Source: Salinispora cortesiana
Lineage (GTDB): Bacteria > Actinomycetota > Actinomycetes > Mycobacteriales > Micromonosporaceae
Length of the DNA: 64,000 bases
Assembly: GCF_000484695.1 (NCBI RefSeq)
Contig: NZ_AXVR01000012.1
Span: forward strand, 41,525-105,524
Direction of reading: 5' to 3'
Made by a program: the position numbers and the translations under genes. The notes under the pieces are model-generated. The model did no database searches and was not told where the DNA came from. It saw only the letters and a program-made list of their open reading frames with translations. Of this stretch, positions 53,326-64,000 are shown piece after piece (position 1 is the stretch's first letter; every line of letters begins with the position of its first letter).

Positions 53326-55179
53326 TCAGCTACGTACCGGCACAAACCCGGCGGCGATGACCTCAAAGATCGACTCGTTCGCCGCCCAGTCGCTCTCCGG
53401 GCAGTCCCAGCGGATCGCGTACCCCTTGTCGGGGGCGGTCACGAAGCCCCGATTGCGGACGTGGATCCGACGTCCGTAGTCGTCATTGAAGATCCACTCC
53501 CAGTCGGCGGCCTCATCCCAGTAGTCCACTGAAACAATCCTGACGTGCTGGTAGCCGCGGTAGTTGCCGCGTCGGGCAGCCTCCTGCCGACGCCAGTCGG
53601 CCTCGGCATCGTCCAGTGGCGTCGTCGTCTGGTCGATCAGCAGGGCCCGCCCCTGATCGTCGGAGAACCGGACCCGATAGTCCTCCGGTCCCCGACCCCA
53701 TGGCCGGCGATAGTTCAACTTGAACCCCGGCGGCACCGGCACCACGAATCCCGTGGCGTCCTCATGTAGCTTCCAGCCAGCCGGCAGCGCCGCGCCCGCC
53801 GTACCACTCGGGGTCGGGCTGGCGCTGGTCGGCGGGGGGCTCACCGACGCCGTAACGCTCGGAGCAGAGCTGGCCGGAGCCGTGGTGGGTCCGGCACCGG
53901 TCGCGACGGCACCCGGATCCACTTCGTCGTCCTCCGTGGTGAGCTGGGGATAGACCACCACGAGACCAAGCAGGAGCAGAACCACCACGGCACCGATCAC
54001 CAGGTTGCGACGGGTGGCGTAACGCTTCGTACCGGCGGCGGGCCCACCGGGCGGGGGCACCGACGATGCCGGGGCAGCCGACAGCCCACCGAGCTTCGCC
54101 GTCGGGTCGGCGGCGACCCGGTCCACCGGAGGGTCGACCGGCGCGGTCGGGCCGGTACCAGTCACCTTCGCGGTGGGGGCGGCATCGGCCGGCGGCTCGA
54201 CCGCCGGTTGCGCCGGCGGGGATGCCGGTGGGGCCGACGCCGGGGATTCGGGCAGCTCCGACGCCGGCCGCGGCGCCGGCACAAACGCTGGGGTCCGCCC
54301 CCCGCGACGGTTCGGCCCAGGCCGGCGTACGCCGGACAGCAGCGGGATGAGCTGCGAACGCTTGCCGCCGGCTCGGCGCAGTAGCCGCTCCGCCACGTCG
54401 GCGGTGATCCGATCGGTCGGATCCTTACGCAACAGGCCGTTGAGTACCGGTCGCAGCGAGCCGGCGTTCTTCGGTGGTGGCGGCGGCTCGGTGGCCAGCG
54501 CCGCGAGGGTGGCAATCGCCGTGGGACGCGCGTACGGCGACTTGCCCTCAACCGCCGCGTACAGGGTCGCGCCCAACGACCAGAGGTCCCCCTCCGGCCC
54601 AGCGGTGCCATCCCGCGCCCGCTCGGGAGCGATGTACGCGGGCGAGCCGAGCACCATGCCGGTGCGGGTGACATTGGGGTCGCCCGGAACGGTAGCGAGA
54701 CCGAAGTCGGTCAACACCACCCGCCCGTCGTCGCCGAGCAGGACGTTGCCGGGCTTGACGTCACGGTGCATCACACCCGCCTTGTGCGCCGCCCTCAGCG
54801 CACCAAGCACCCCGAGGCCAATCTGCACTGCCTGGGCCAGCGACACCGGCCCCTGCTCGGCGAGCGTGTCCTGGAGGGACTTCGACGGCACGTACTCCAT
54901 CACGATCCACGGGTCGCCGTCAGTGCGCAGCACGTCGAAGATGCGAACGACGTTGACATGATTGAGTCGAGCGATCGCCCGCGCCTCGCGCAGCGAACGC
55001 TCCCGCATCTCGCGGCGCTCCTCGTCAGTGAGGCTGGGCGGCGGGACCAGTTCTTTGATCGCCACGGTCCGGTGCAGCACCTCGTCTTGCGCCTTCCACA
55101 CCCGACCCATGCCGCCTTGGCCAAGCGGCGACAAAAGCCGGTATCGGCCAGCGACAAGTTCCGGAAGTGCGTTCGACAT
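53326..55179 (-). CDS. Transmembrane Ser/Thr protein kinase (Pkn2/PknB-like)
   Basis: A 617-residue Hanks-type kinase. The Gly loop is at 20-25 (GQGGMG), the catalytic Lys at 42 (VAIKEL), the HRDVKPGN loop at 138-145 and DFG at 158-160. The APE motif is in SPAYIAPERARD and a Pro/Ala-rich juxtamembrane linker covers 290-385. One membrane helix lies at 392-411 (NLVIGAVVVLLLLGLVVVYP). The extracellular domain of about 200 residues has no PASTA repeats; it contains KLHEDATGFVVPVPPGFKLNYRRPWGRGPEDYRVRF and could sense a ligand. It is divergent from accE and precedes the M50 gene on the same strand. Confidence 0.95.
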   Translation of the reverse strand: MSNALPELVAGRYRLLSPLGQGGMGRVWKAQDEVLHRTVAIKELVPPPSLTDEERREMRERSLREARAIARLNHVNVVRIFDVLRTDGDPWIVMEYVPSKSLQDTLAEQGPVSLAQAVQIGLGVLGALRAAHKAGVMHRDVKPGNVLLGDDGRVVLTDFGLATVPGDPNVTRTGMVLGSPAYIAPERARDGTAGPEGDLWSLGATLYAAVEGKSPYARPTAIATLAALATEPPPPPKNAGSLRPVLNGLLRKDPTDRITADVAERLLRRAGGKRSQLIPLLSGVRRPGPNRRGGRTPAFVPAPRPASELPESPASAPPASPPAQPAVEPPADAAPTAKVTGTGPTAPVDPPVDRVAADPTAKLGGLSAAPASSVPPPGGPAAGTKRYATRRNLVIGAVVVLLLLGLVVVYPQLTTEDDEVDPGAVATGAGPTTAPASSAPSVTASVSPPPTSASPTPSGTAGAALPAGWKLHEDATGFVVPVPPGFKLNYRRPWGRGPEDYRVRFSDDQGRALLIDQTTTPLDDAEADWRRQEAARRGNYRGYQHVRIVSVDYWDEAADWEWIFNDDYGRRIHVRNRGFVTAPDKGYAIRWDCPESDWAANESIFEVIAAGFVPVRS

Positions 55180-55269
55180 CGCTGAAACGGTACCCGGCGG
55201 CGACGGCGGTCACTCGGGCGGCACGCCACCGCACAATGAAGATCCAAACTCCCCGCGTAGGCTGACGCC

Positions 55270-55482
55270 ATGTCTGCCGAGGAGCCACTATTCCGCGTCG
55301 TTCGTGGCACGCCGACCGCTGAGGAACTGGCCGCCTTGGTGGGCGCGATCGTCGTTCGGTCCAAGCCGGCGGCGGCCCCCGCCCCACTTCCGGTTTCTGC
55401 TTGGGCACGGGGCGCCCGCCCCGCCAACAACGGCCACACCGCCGGCCCGAACGCCTGGCGCACCTCCGGCCTGCCCCGCTGA
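55270..55482 (+). CDS. Acyl-CoA carboxylase epsilon subunit
   Basis: A 70-residue protein: EPLFRVVRGTPTAEELAALVGAIVVRSK, then a linker and PVSAWARGARP, the standard pattern of the actinobacterial carboxylase epsilon subunit, ending with AWRTSGLPR. It stabilises the AccA-AccD complex. It is separated from accD (about 4.3 kb away) by the kinase/M50/sigma genes on the other strand. Confidence 0.9.
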   Translation: MSAEEPLFRVVRGTPTAEELAALVGAIVVRSKPAAAPAPLPVSAWARGARPANNGHTAGPNAWRTSGLPR

Positions 55483-55698
55483 CGCGGCCCACGCCACGGC
55501 CGCACCCCGAAGCCCGGTGGTGCTGGCTACCGATTCCCGCGGTGGATCGCGTTCTACTGCAACGCGAGCGAATTGCCGCATAATGAGCCACGCACCTGGT
55601 CGACTCATCCGAAATGCACCATTCCGGGGCTGCAACTCCCACATCGCACCCGCTACCCTCACTCGTGGAAACGGCGCGGTGACAGACAGGGAGGGATG

Positions 55699-56469
55699 AT
55701 GATCGAGGAGGGTGAGGGTCGTCCAGCGGCCCAGTTTCCCAGCCTCAACGGCATTGCGACCGACATCCGCCAGCTACAGGATCTCGCCGACCAACTCCAG
55801 GCCACCACTGCGGGCGACGACACCGCACAGCTTCCGCCTGCTGAAGCAGCGACGACCGCCACCGTCCCGAACCCAGCTGGCATCCTCCTCGAACTCACCC
55901 ACTTCCTACGTACACATTGGGAAGTGCAGCAGGCCACCTCCGACGAGGCCCGGGAACACCTTGAACGGCTCCAGACCTATCGTCGCGGCCTCGCCGAGAT
56001 GTGGTCCCCGGAGACCAACGTGACGGCGCGCGCCTACCTCCAGCGATTGGACGCCCTGATCGACCGGGTACGGCAGACCCACGACGCCACCGCCGCAAGC
56101 CCCGCCGCGCTAGATGTCACCGCCAAGGCCATCGACAGCCCCCGCGATCCTGTTCTGGAATTGTCGGAGAAGCACCGGGCGAAGCTCCAACCAGAGCAGT
56201 CGCACGAGTCCGCCGGGGTAGACCCGACGTCGTCGGTTCCCGAGCCCCAGTCACCCCCGTCACCAACGGCGCCGGGAGCCTCCCCCAAGCCAAGGCCGAC
56301 GCCGACGCCGTCCAAGTCCCAGAGCGCCGACGGCCCCCCACGCCGTCCCCTCGGTGGAATACTGGGCGGTGGTGGTGCGGGCACCGCACCGACCGGCGGA
56401 GCCGGCTCACGCCCGGGGGGCGGCAAGGGCTTCCCAACCGGGCCCACCATCCCGCCCGGCGCCAATTGA
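55699..56469 (+). CDS. Hypothetical protein with coiled-coil and Pro-rich C-terminus
   Basis: A 256-residue protein without a recognised domain. Residues about 15-165 are helical and coiled-coil-like (IATDIRQLQDLADQLQATT, LELTHFLRTHWEVQQATSDEAREHLERLQTYRRGLAEMWS). The C-terminal third is Pro/Ser/Gly-rich (SPTAPGASPKPRPTPTPSKSQ, GGILGGGGAGTAPTGGAGSRPGGGKGFPTGP), like an extracellular or wall-spanning linker, but no signal peptide is seen. The start is ATG 55699 with GGGAGG at better spacing than the ATG at 55696. It may belong to a Micromonosporaceae-specific family. Confidence 0.5.
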   Translation: MIEEGEGRPAAQFPSLNGIATDIRQLQDLADQLQATTAGDDTAQLPPAEAATTATVPNPAGILLELTHFLRTHWEVQQATSDEAREHLERLQTYRRGLAEMWSPETNVTARAYLQRLDALIDRVRQTHDATAASPAALDVTAKAIDSPRDPVLELSEKHRAKLQPEQSHESAGVDPTSSVPEPQSPPSPTAPGASPKPRPTPTPSKSQSADGPPRRPLGGILGGGGAGTAPTGGAGSRPGGGKGFPTGPTIPPGAN

Positions 56470-56566
56470 CGTCGCTGACCGCCGGCCCGGGTCTCGTCGC
56501 GGTGATCCCACTGGCCGTGGCAGCAGCCTCCCAAGTGCCGGGCGATGAGCGGGTAGCGTCGGCGTC

Positions 56567-57205
56567 GTGTCTGGATCTCTACCGCTCCGCCTCGTACTCG
56601 CCTCCGCGAGCCCTGCCCGCCGCAAGACCCTCCAGGCAGCGGGGATCGAGCCGGAGGTGTTGGTCAGCGGCGTTGACGAGTCCGTCGTGGTCAACGATCG
56701 CGCGGATGAACTCTGCCTTGAGCTCGCCCGGTTGAAGGCGCAGGCGGTCCTGACCCGGCTGCACCCTGCCGAGGACCAACGCACCCTGGTGATCGGGTGC
56801 GACTCGGTGCTGGAATTCGACGGCCAGATCTTCGGCAAGCCCGCCGATTCGGCCGACGCCGTCCGCCGGTGGGAGCGGATGCGGGGGCGCAGTGGAGTCC
56901 TGCACAGCGGGCACTGCCTCGTTGACGTGGCGGCCGGCCGGCGGGCGGAGGCCGTCGCCTCCACGACCGTGCACTTCGCCGCGGTGAGTGACGACGAGAT
57001 CGCCACGTACGTCAAGACGGGGGAACCCCTGGCAGTGGCGGGTGCGTTCACGATCGATGGGTTGGGTGGACCGTTCGTGGAGCGAATCGAGGGCGACCCC
57101 GGCACGGTGGTGGGCCTCTCCCTGCCGCTGCTACGCCGCCTCCTGGCCGAGCTGGAACTGCAGATCACCGACCTGTGGAGCAGGGGTACGCCGAGCGCCC
57201 CGTAG
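56567..57205 (+). CDS. maf: Maf family nucleotide pyrophosphatase
   Basis: A 212-residue Maf/Ham1-like protein. RLVLASASPARRKTLQAAGIEPEVLVSGVDES is the substrate-binding N-terminus, VIGCDSVLEFDGQIFGKPADSADAVRRWERMRGRSGVLHSGHCLVD the catalytic core and IDGLGGPFVERIEGDPGTVVGLSLPLLRRLL the C-terminus. It probably hydrolyses non-canonical NTPs (dTTP/UTP and modified bases). GTG at 56567 follows no strong ribosome-binding site. Confidence 0.92.
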   Translation: MSGSLPLRLVLASASPARRKTLQAAGIEPEVLVSGVDESVVVNDRADELCLELARLKAQAVLTRLHPAEDQRTLVIGCDSVLEFDGQIFGKPADSADAVRRWERMRGRSGVLHSGHCLVDVAAGRRAEAVASTTVHFAAVSDDEIATYVKTGEPLAVAGAFTIDGLGGPFVERIEGDPGTVVGLSLPLLRRLLAELELQITDLWSRGTPSAP

Positions 57206-57285
57206 TCAGGCGCCCCGGCTGCCCCGAAGCCGAACCCTGGAGCCTGACCGGCGAGTCTCGCCGGCGTGAGTACGAAGGAGCAACG

Positions 57286-57939
57286 TTGACCACCAAATCC
57301 ATCCCGTTGACGTCGGAGCTGCACGCGTACCTGGTCGCCCACGGTGGCCCACCGGATGAGGTCATGCTCGACCTGATCGAGGAGACCCGGACGCACCTGC
57401 CTGAGGACGCGCAGATGCAGGTGGCGCCAGAGCAGGCCGCATTCCTGACCTTTCTCACCCGGCTGCTGGGGACGCAGCGGGCGGTCGAGGTCGGCACCTT
57501 CACCGGCCTCTCCGCGCTGGCGATCGCCCGCGGGCTGACCGAGGACGGGCAGCTGACCTGCTTTGACGTTTCGGAGGAGTTCACCGGGATCGCTCGGCGC
57601 TTCTGGACCCGGGCCGGCGTAGCCGACCGGGTGCAGCTACGGATCGGCCCCGCCGCGGAGACGCTGCGGGAACTACCGGCCGACCGCCACCTCGACTTCG
57701 CTTTCATCGACGCGGACAAGGTCGGCTATTCGGCCTACTGGGCGGAGTTGGTGCCCCGGATGCGGCCCGGTGGGGTGATCGCCGTTGACAACGTCCTCCG
57801 CGACGGCCGAGTGCTCGCCCCGCAGGACGCCAGCGACCGGGCCATCGCCGCATTCAACGACGAGGTGCTGGCCGACCCTCGGGTCGACCCGGTGATGCTG
57901 CCAATCGCCGACGGGCTGACCCTAGCCCGGGTGCGCTGA
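57286..57939 (+). CDS. SAM-dependent O-methyltransferase (COMT-like family)
   Basis: A 217-residue class I methyltransferase: AVEVGTFTGLSALAIARGL (SAM-binding Gly loop), CFDVSEEFTGIARRFWTRAG, HLDFAFIDADKVGYSAYW (metal-binding Asp) and GGVIAVDNVLRDGRVL. TTG at 57286 is decided by AAGGAG (57275-57280) with 5-base spacing; the frame runs open upstream with no family homology. Substrate unknown. It ends in the strong hairpin at 57959. Confidence 0.88.
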   Translation: MTTKSIPLTSELHAYLVAHGGPPDEVMLDLIEETRTHLPEDAQMQVAPEQAAFLTFLTRLLGTQRAVEVGTFTGLSALAIARGLTEDGQLTCFDVSEEFTGIARRFWTRAGVADRVQLRIGPAAETLRELPADRHLDFAFIDADKVGYSAYWAELVPRMRPGGVIAVDNVLRDGRVLAPQDASDRAIAAFNDEVLADPRVDPVMLPIADGLTLARVR

Positions 57940-57958
57940 CCGTCCGTTTCGTCTCCCC

Positions 57959-57996
57959 GCTGGTCGTGGTGCCCGAGCCGGGGCACCACGACCAGC
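57959..57996 (+). terminator. 16-bp stem, 6-base loop terminator after the methyltransferase
   Basis: Bases 57959-57974 and 57981-57996 are perfect reverse complements (16 bp) with loop GAGCCG, 20 bases after the methyltransferase stop. It is one of the strongest hairpins in the window. Confidence 0.85.
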
Positions 57997-58078
57997 AGGG
58001 GCGTTGGGCTGATGGCTGCCCGCCCGCCGCGACGCGCTGCGGGGCAGTCGGCGAACGGGCAGTGCGGCATCCCACACT

Positions 58079-58116
58079 TAGCGCTCGTTAGGGGGCATCG
58101 GCGCGGCCGTTACACT
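58079..58116 (+). promoter_or_regulatory. Candidate promoter and TetR-type operator of accA
   Basis: TAGCGCTCGTTA (58079-58090) is a 12-base near-palindrome (outer pairs and CG...CG core symmetric) overlapping the likely -35 region. TACACT (58111-58116) is a -10 candidate that would give a transcript starting at about 58123. The motif resembles TetR-family operators described in actinobacterial acyl-CoA metabolism; the match is by inspection only. Confidence 0.45.
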
Positions 58117-58151
58117 CCCGGTCAACGAACTCCCCGGGAGGAGCCCCCAAG

Positions 58152-61488
<3,337 letters not shown>

Positions 61489-61647
61489 CCCGCAACGTCG
61501 CGGTCCACGCTGGGGACGCAACTGGGTGACATCGGGGAGGGTTGCGGCGGGGCTGGGGTGTCGAACCCGGAGGCGGCGGCCGGGTGGTTGATCATTTGGA
61601 TTGTGTGGATCAAAACGATCGATGGCCGGCCGCCGCGTTGTGAGCGT

Positions 61648-62422
61648 ATGACCGGGTTGGATCAAGAGCAAAGTCGACCGGCTGTACGGGCAACTGTCCT
61701 GTCTGGCGGAGTGGGACGCGCCGACGGTGCGGCCCCGGGTGCTGTCGCTGTACACCGCGTTGGTGATGGTGTTGTTCGGATTGCGGCAGAATATGGCGTC
61801 TGATGTGCTGGCCGAAATTTTCGGCTGCGGATCGACCACCGTGGAGCGCTACCAGGATGAGCTGGAAATATTGATCGACATGGTGCTGACGCCGCTGTAC
61901 GAACAGGTGCGGGAGCGGACGCGGCGGGACGCGGTGTTGGTGGACGGGCTGGTGGCGCCGGTCGGCGAGCGAGACGACAGCGATGGACTGTTCTCGAACA
62001 AAAAAAAGTACTGCGGACAGAACGTTCAGGTGGTGGCGACCCTGTCCGGGCGGCTGGCGGATGTGGGTGACCCATGTCCTGGCGGGATGCACGACAGCCG
62101 AGCGTTCGGTGAGTCCGGGATCGCCGAGCGGTGGGCGGCCCACTACCAACCGGGCGGAATGGGCATGGCTGGTGACAAAGGGTATCAGGGGACGGGGATC
62201 CGCATCCCGCACAAGAAGCCACCCGGCCGGGAGTTGACCGACGTCCGCAAGCGATGCAACACCGCCCTGAACCGGCTACGGGCGGCGGTTGAGCGGGCCA
62301 TCGCACACCTGAAACACTGGAAAGTCCTCAGAACGGGCTTCCGGCGGTCCCTGGAGGAATTCCCCGCGGTACTACGCACCGTGACCAAACTGGAGACATT
62401 CCGGGTCTACGGCCCGTCCTGA
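61648..62422 (+). pseudogene. IS5-family (DDE) transposase with a frameshift near its N-terminus
   Basis: The in-frame core (231 residues from GTG 61727) has the DDE-type catalytic set: Asp in VLVDGLVAP, Asp in GGMHDSRAFGESG, AGDKGYQGTGIRIP, and Glu in RAAVERAIAHLKHWKVLRTGF. An N-terminal helix-turn-helix is present (NMASDVLAEIFGCGSTTVERY). The ATG at 61648 begins MTGLDQEQ in another frame. That homologous start joins the core only if one base is skipped at 61670-61672 (CAAAG), so a one-base insertion, or programmed +1 shift, separates the two parts. An A8 run at 62000-62007 is also unusual for this genome. Terminal repeats were not clearly found. Confidence 0.75.
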
Positions 62423-62501
62423 AAACCGTTCAAATGGGTTTTGGGAAGTCTTCCTGCATCGGAGTGCATTTCTTCGCTTCCGGTCCAGACCTTAAACTCC
62501 C

Positions 62502-62515
62502 GTAACTAATCAGGT
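62502..62515 (+). repeat. IS66 left terminal inverted repeat
   Basis: GTAACTAATCAGGT, an exact 14-bp match (reverse complement) to 63987-64000. It begins one base before the transposase stop-codon region and overlaps that stop by one base. Confidence 0.9.
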
Positions 62516-63933
62516 CAGTTGACTGCGGGTATCCATGGTCGGCCGGATGCCAGTTGGATGAGGGCGTCGAGTTGGTTGATGCCGTGTTCGCTGGCGGTGG
62601 CGAGGTAGGAACGCAGGTGGCTGAAGTGTTGCGCGCCGGTGAGGGTGCGCATGGTGCCGGAGATCTTCTGCCGGACTTTGACCATGCGGACTTCGCGTTC
62701 GGCGGCGTTGTTGTCGAACGGACATCGCTGAGGGTCGTGGGCGAAGCGCAGGTAGTCGTCGATGCGGTCGTGCATCCTTCGGGCCAGGGCGTGTAGCTTC
62801 TTGCCGATCGGGGTTCGTTGGCCGGCGTGGTCTTTGACCCCGATCAGGGCGGCGTGCCGGAACGAGGCGACACCGGCGGCGAGAACGTCGGCGGGGAGGT
62901 GGTCCTGCCCGGCGGCGATGGTGGTCTCGGCGGCGGTTTTGAGGGCCAGCAAGGCCCGGATGCCCTGCTCGGCCCAGGTCGCTGCCGGGTCGAGTTCACC
63001 TGCGGCGACGAGTTCACGCAGCAGATGCGCGCAGCACAACGCGTGAGTCACGTTCGGATAGCAGTCATACGGCGCCCACGCGTCGTGCACGGCGATCCCG
63101 GTGAACACCGGCAGGACCCCGCCGGCGTCCATGGCCTCCCGACCTCGTTTCGGGTGCACATGCAGCAGGCTGTACTTACCGGTCGACGCGGAGTGGACCC
63201 AGTGCAGCCGGCCCGCGACCCGGAACCCGGTCTCGTCGAAATGCACCACCTTCGCCCTGGCCAGAGCGGTCCGCAGAGCGGCGAGGAAGTCACCGTCGAG
63301 CCGGCGGGCCGTCCGGGCGGTCATCGCGGCGACGCTGCCCTGCGAGATCGGCACCCCGAACAGGTCCGCGACCGCCTGCGCGACGCGTTTCTGCGCCCCG
63401 AACTGCGCCACCAGCAGATACACCACCACCGCGGTCAGGCGAGGCCCGTACTGCACCGGCGCGTCCACACCCGGCGGGGCACTACCGCAGGTCACCGCCG
63501 CGCATCCGCACCGGCGAGCCACCAGACGATGCTCGACCACACGGGCCTTCACCTGGGGAATCTCGAACACCTGACGACGCGTCACCGCCACGACCGTGCC
63601 GTCGGCGAGCCCGTCACCACACCCGCCACACACGACCGGCTCATGCCGCACGATCTCATCCGGGACGTCGACCTGCCGCAACGTGCGTCCCTCATGCCCA
63701 CCCTGGCCACCCGCACGGCGCCCCGAACGACCCCGCAACGACCTCGGCGCGGGCTTGTCCAACCCCTGCGCCGAAGGCGGCATGTTCGAGTTCCGCGGAG
63801 TCTGACCCAACCGACGCCGCAACTCGGCGTTCTCCGCTTCCAGGACCCCGATCCGCACATCACGCGCCGCTACAGCCTTCTCCAACGCGACGAGCCGCTC
63901 CAACAGCTCCACGATGGACGACGTCTCCGGCAC
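62515..63933 (-). CDS. IS66-family transposase
   Basis: A 472-residue transposase. The N-terminal coil/basic region is VALEKAVAARDVRIGVLEAENAELRRRLGQ, then NSNMPPSAQGLDKPAPRSLRGRSGRRAGGQGGHEGRTL. A zinc-finger-like CGGCGDGL...RRCGCAAVTCG follows. The DDE catalytic core has HFDETGFRV (Asp), HDAWAPYDCY (Asp) and NNAAEREVRMVKVRQKISG (Glu). GTG at 63933 is preceded by AGGA with 7-base spacing; the frame remains open upstream to 63987 without better start signals. Its 3' end runs into the left terminal repeat. It appears intact. Confidence 0.9.
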   Translation of the reverse strand: MPETSSIVELLERLVALEKAVAARDVRIGVLEAENAELRRRLGQTPRNSNMPPSAQGLDKPAPRSLRGRSGRRAGGQGGHEGRTLRQVDVPDEIVRHEPVVCGGCGDGLADGTVVAVTRRQVFEIPQVKARVVEHRLVARRCGCAAVTCGSAPPGVDAPVQYGPRLTAVVVYLLVAQFGAQKRVAQAVADLFGVPISQGSVAAMTARTARRLDGDFLAALRTALARAKVVHFDETGFRVAGRLHWVHSASTGKYSLLHVHPKRGREAMDAGGVLPVFTGIAVHDAWAPYDCYPNVTHALCCAHLLRELVAAGELDPAATWAEQGIRALLALKTAAETTIAAGQDHLPADVLAAGVASFRHAALIGVKDHAGQRTPIGKKLHALARRMHDRIDDYLRFAHDPQRCPFDNNAAEREVRMVKVRQKISGTMRTLTGAQHFSHLRSYLATASEHGINQLDALIQLASGRPWIPAVN

Positions 63934-63986
63934 CCGAACATCCTGCCCGACCACCCCAACAAGATCAAACCAGCACCCAACCAACA

Positions 63987-64000
63987 ACCTGATTAGTTAC
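63987..64000 (-). repeat. IS66 right terminal inverted repeat
   Basis: ACCTGATTAGTTAC, the exact reverse complement of 62502-62515, ending at the last base of the window. Confidence 0.9.

Larger units (their letters stand above)
62502..64000 (-). mobile_element. Complete IS66-family insertion sequence
   Basis: A 1499-bp element bounded by 14-bp terminal inverted repeats (62502-62515 and 63987-64000) that start with GTAA, the IS66 signature. It has one long transposase gene and no tnpA/tnpB accessory ORFs, so it belongs to the single-gene subgroup. The right end coincides with the final base of the window, so its target duplication (8 bp expected) cannot be checked here; the left flank is AAACTCCC. 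Confidence 0.85.

Noticed and set aside
61600..61650. Terminal inverted repeats of the IS5-type element
   Set aside because: CATTTG-like similarity with the region after 62422 is too weak to define ends.

Overview
The window is high-GC, gene-dense actinobacterial chromosome. GTG and TTG starts are common, there are leaderless-looking starts, and the gene set includes GlpX-type FBPase, GTP-dependent PEPCK, short-form NAG synthase, DUF501, HAAS/PadR pairs, acyl-CoA carboxylase epsilon subunit, GuaB1 and a short-chain Z-prenyl synthase. Content and order suggest Micromonosporaceae (a Salinispora- or Micromonospora-like organism). That placement is inference from gene content, not a database match.

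Region 1 to 10.5 kb is mostly minus strand. It holds a DUF4129 protein cut by the window edge, a family 5 uracil-DNA glycosylase, a dienelactone hydrolase, an LppU-like membrane protein, a PadR regulator overlapping a HAAS-domain membrane protein, and a lower-GC thiamine-diphosphate 2-keto acid decarboxylase that looks acquired. The operon eno, ftsB-like, DUF501, NAG synthase, ppx/gppA follows.

Region 10.5 to 32 kb carries cell-envelope and housekeeping genes: a lipoprotein, a beta-helix surface protein, mazG, a SurA-like lipoprotein, mfd, ppc, rmuC, a large secreted subtilase, ispH, xseA/xseB, a DUF4245 protein, glpX and a DMT transporter. Several convergent pairs are separated by perfect inverted repeats that are probably terminators.

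Region 32 to 48 kb mixes regulation and metabolism. It includes a divergent epimerase/TetR pair with two copies of a 16-bp operator, a type 2 ferredoxin-NADP reductase, a rhomboid protease, a lytic-transglycosylase-like protein, an HSL-type hydrolase with an AraC regulator, a small XRE regulator, otsB, a Z-prenyl synthase next to a geranylgeranyl reductase-like enzyme, pckG and two tandem GtrA proteins. ppc, pckG and glpX put the PEP/oxaloacetate node and gluconeogenesis in one window.

Region 48 to 61.5 kb is built around the acyl-CoA carboxylase: birA (biotinylation), accD (beta), accE (epsilon) and accA (alpha, with biotin carrier). Interspersed are a Ser/Thr kinase, an M50 metalloprotease, an ECF sigma factor overlapping a single-pass membrane protein, maf, an O-methyltransferase and guaB1. 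The protease/sigma/membrane-protein run is the best candidate for an undescribed signalling module.

The right end (61.6 to 64 kb) is mobile DNA: a frameshifted IS5-type transposase, then a complete single-gene IS66-family element. Its GTAA-starting terminal inverted repeats end exactly at the last base of the window.

I found no rRNA, tRNA, CRISPR array, prophage or secondary-metabolite cluster. Coordinates of starts, motifs and repeats come from reading the sequence; all functions are family-level inference.
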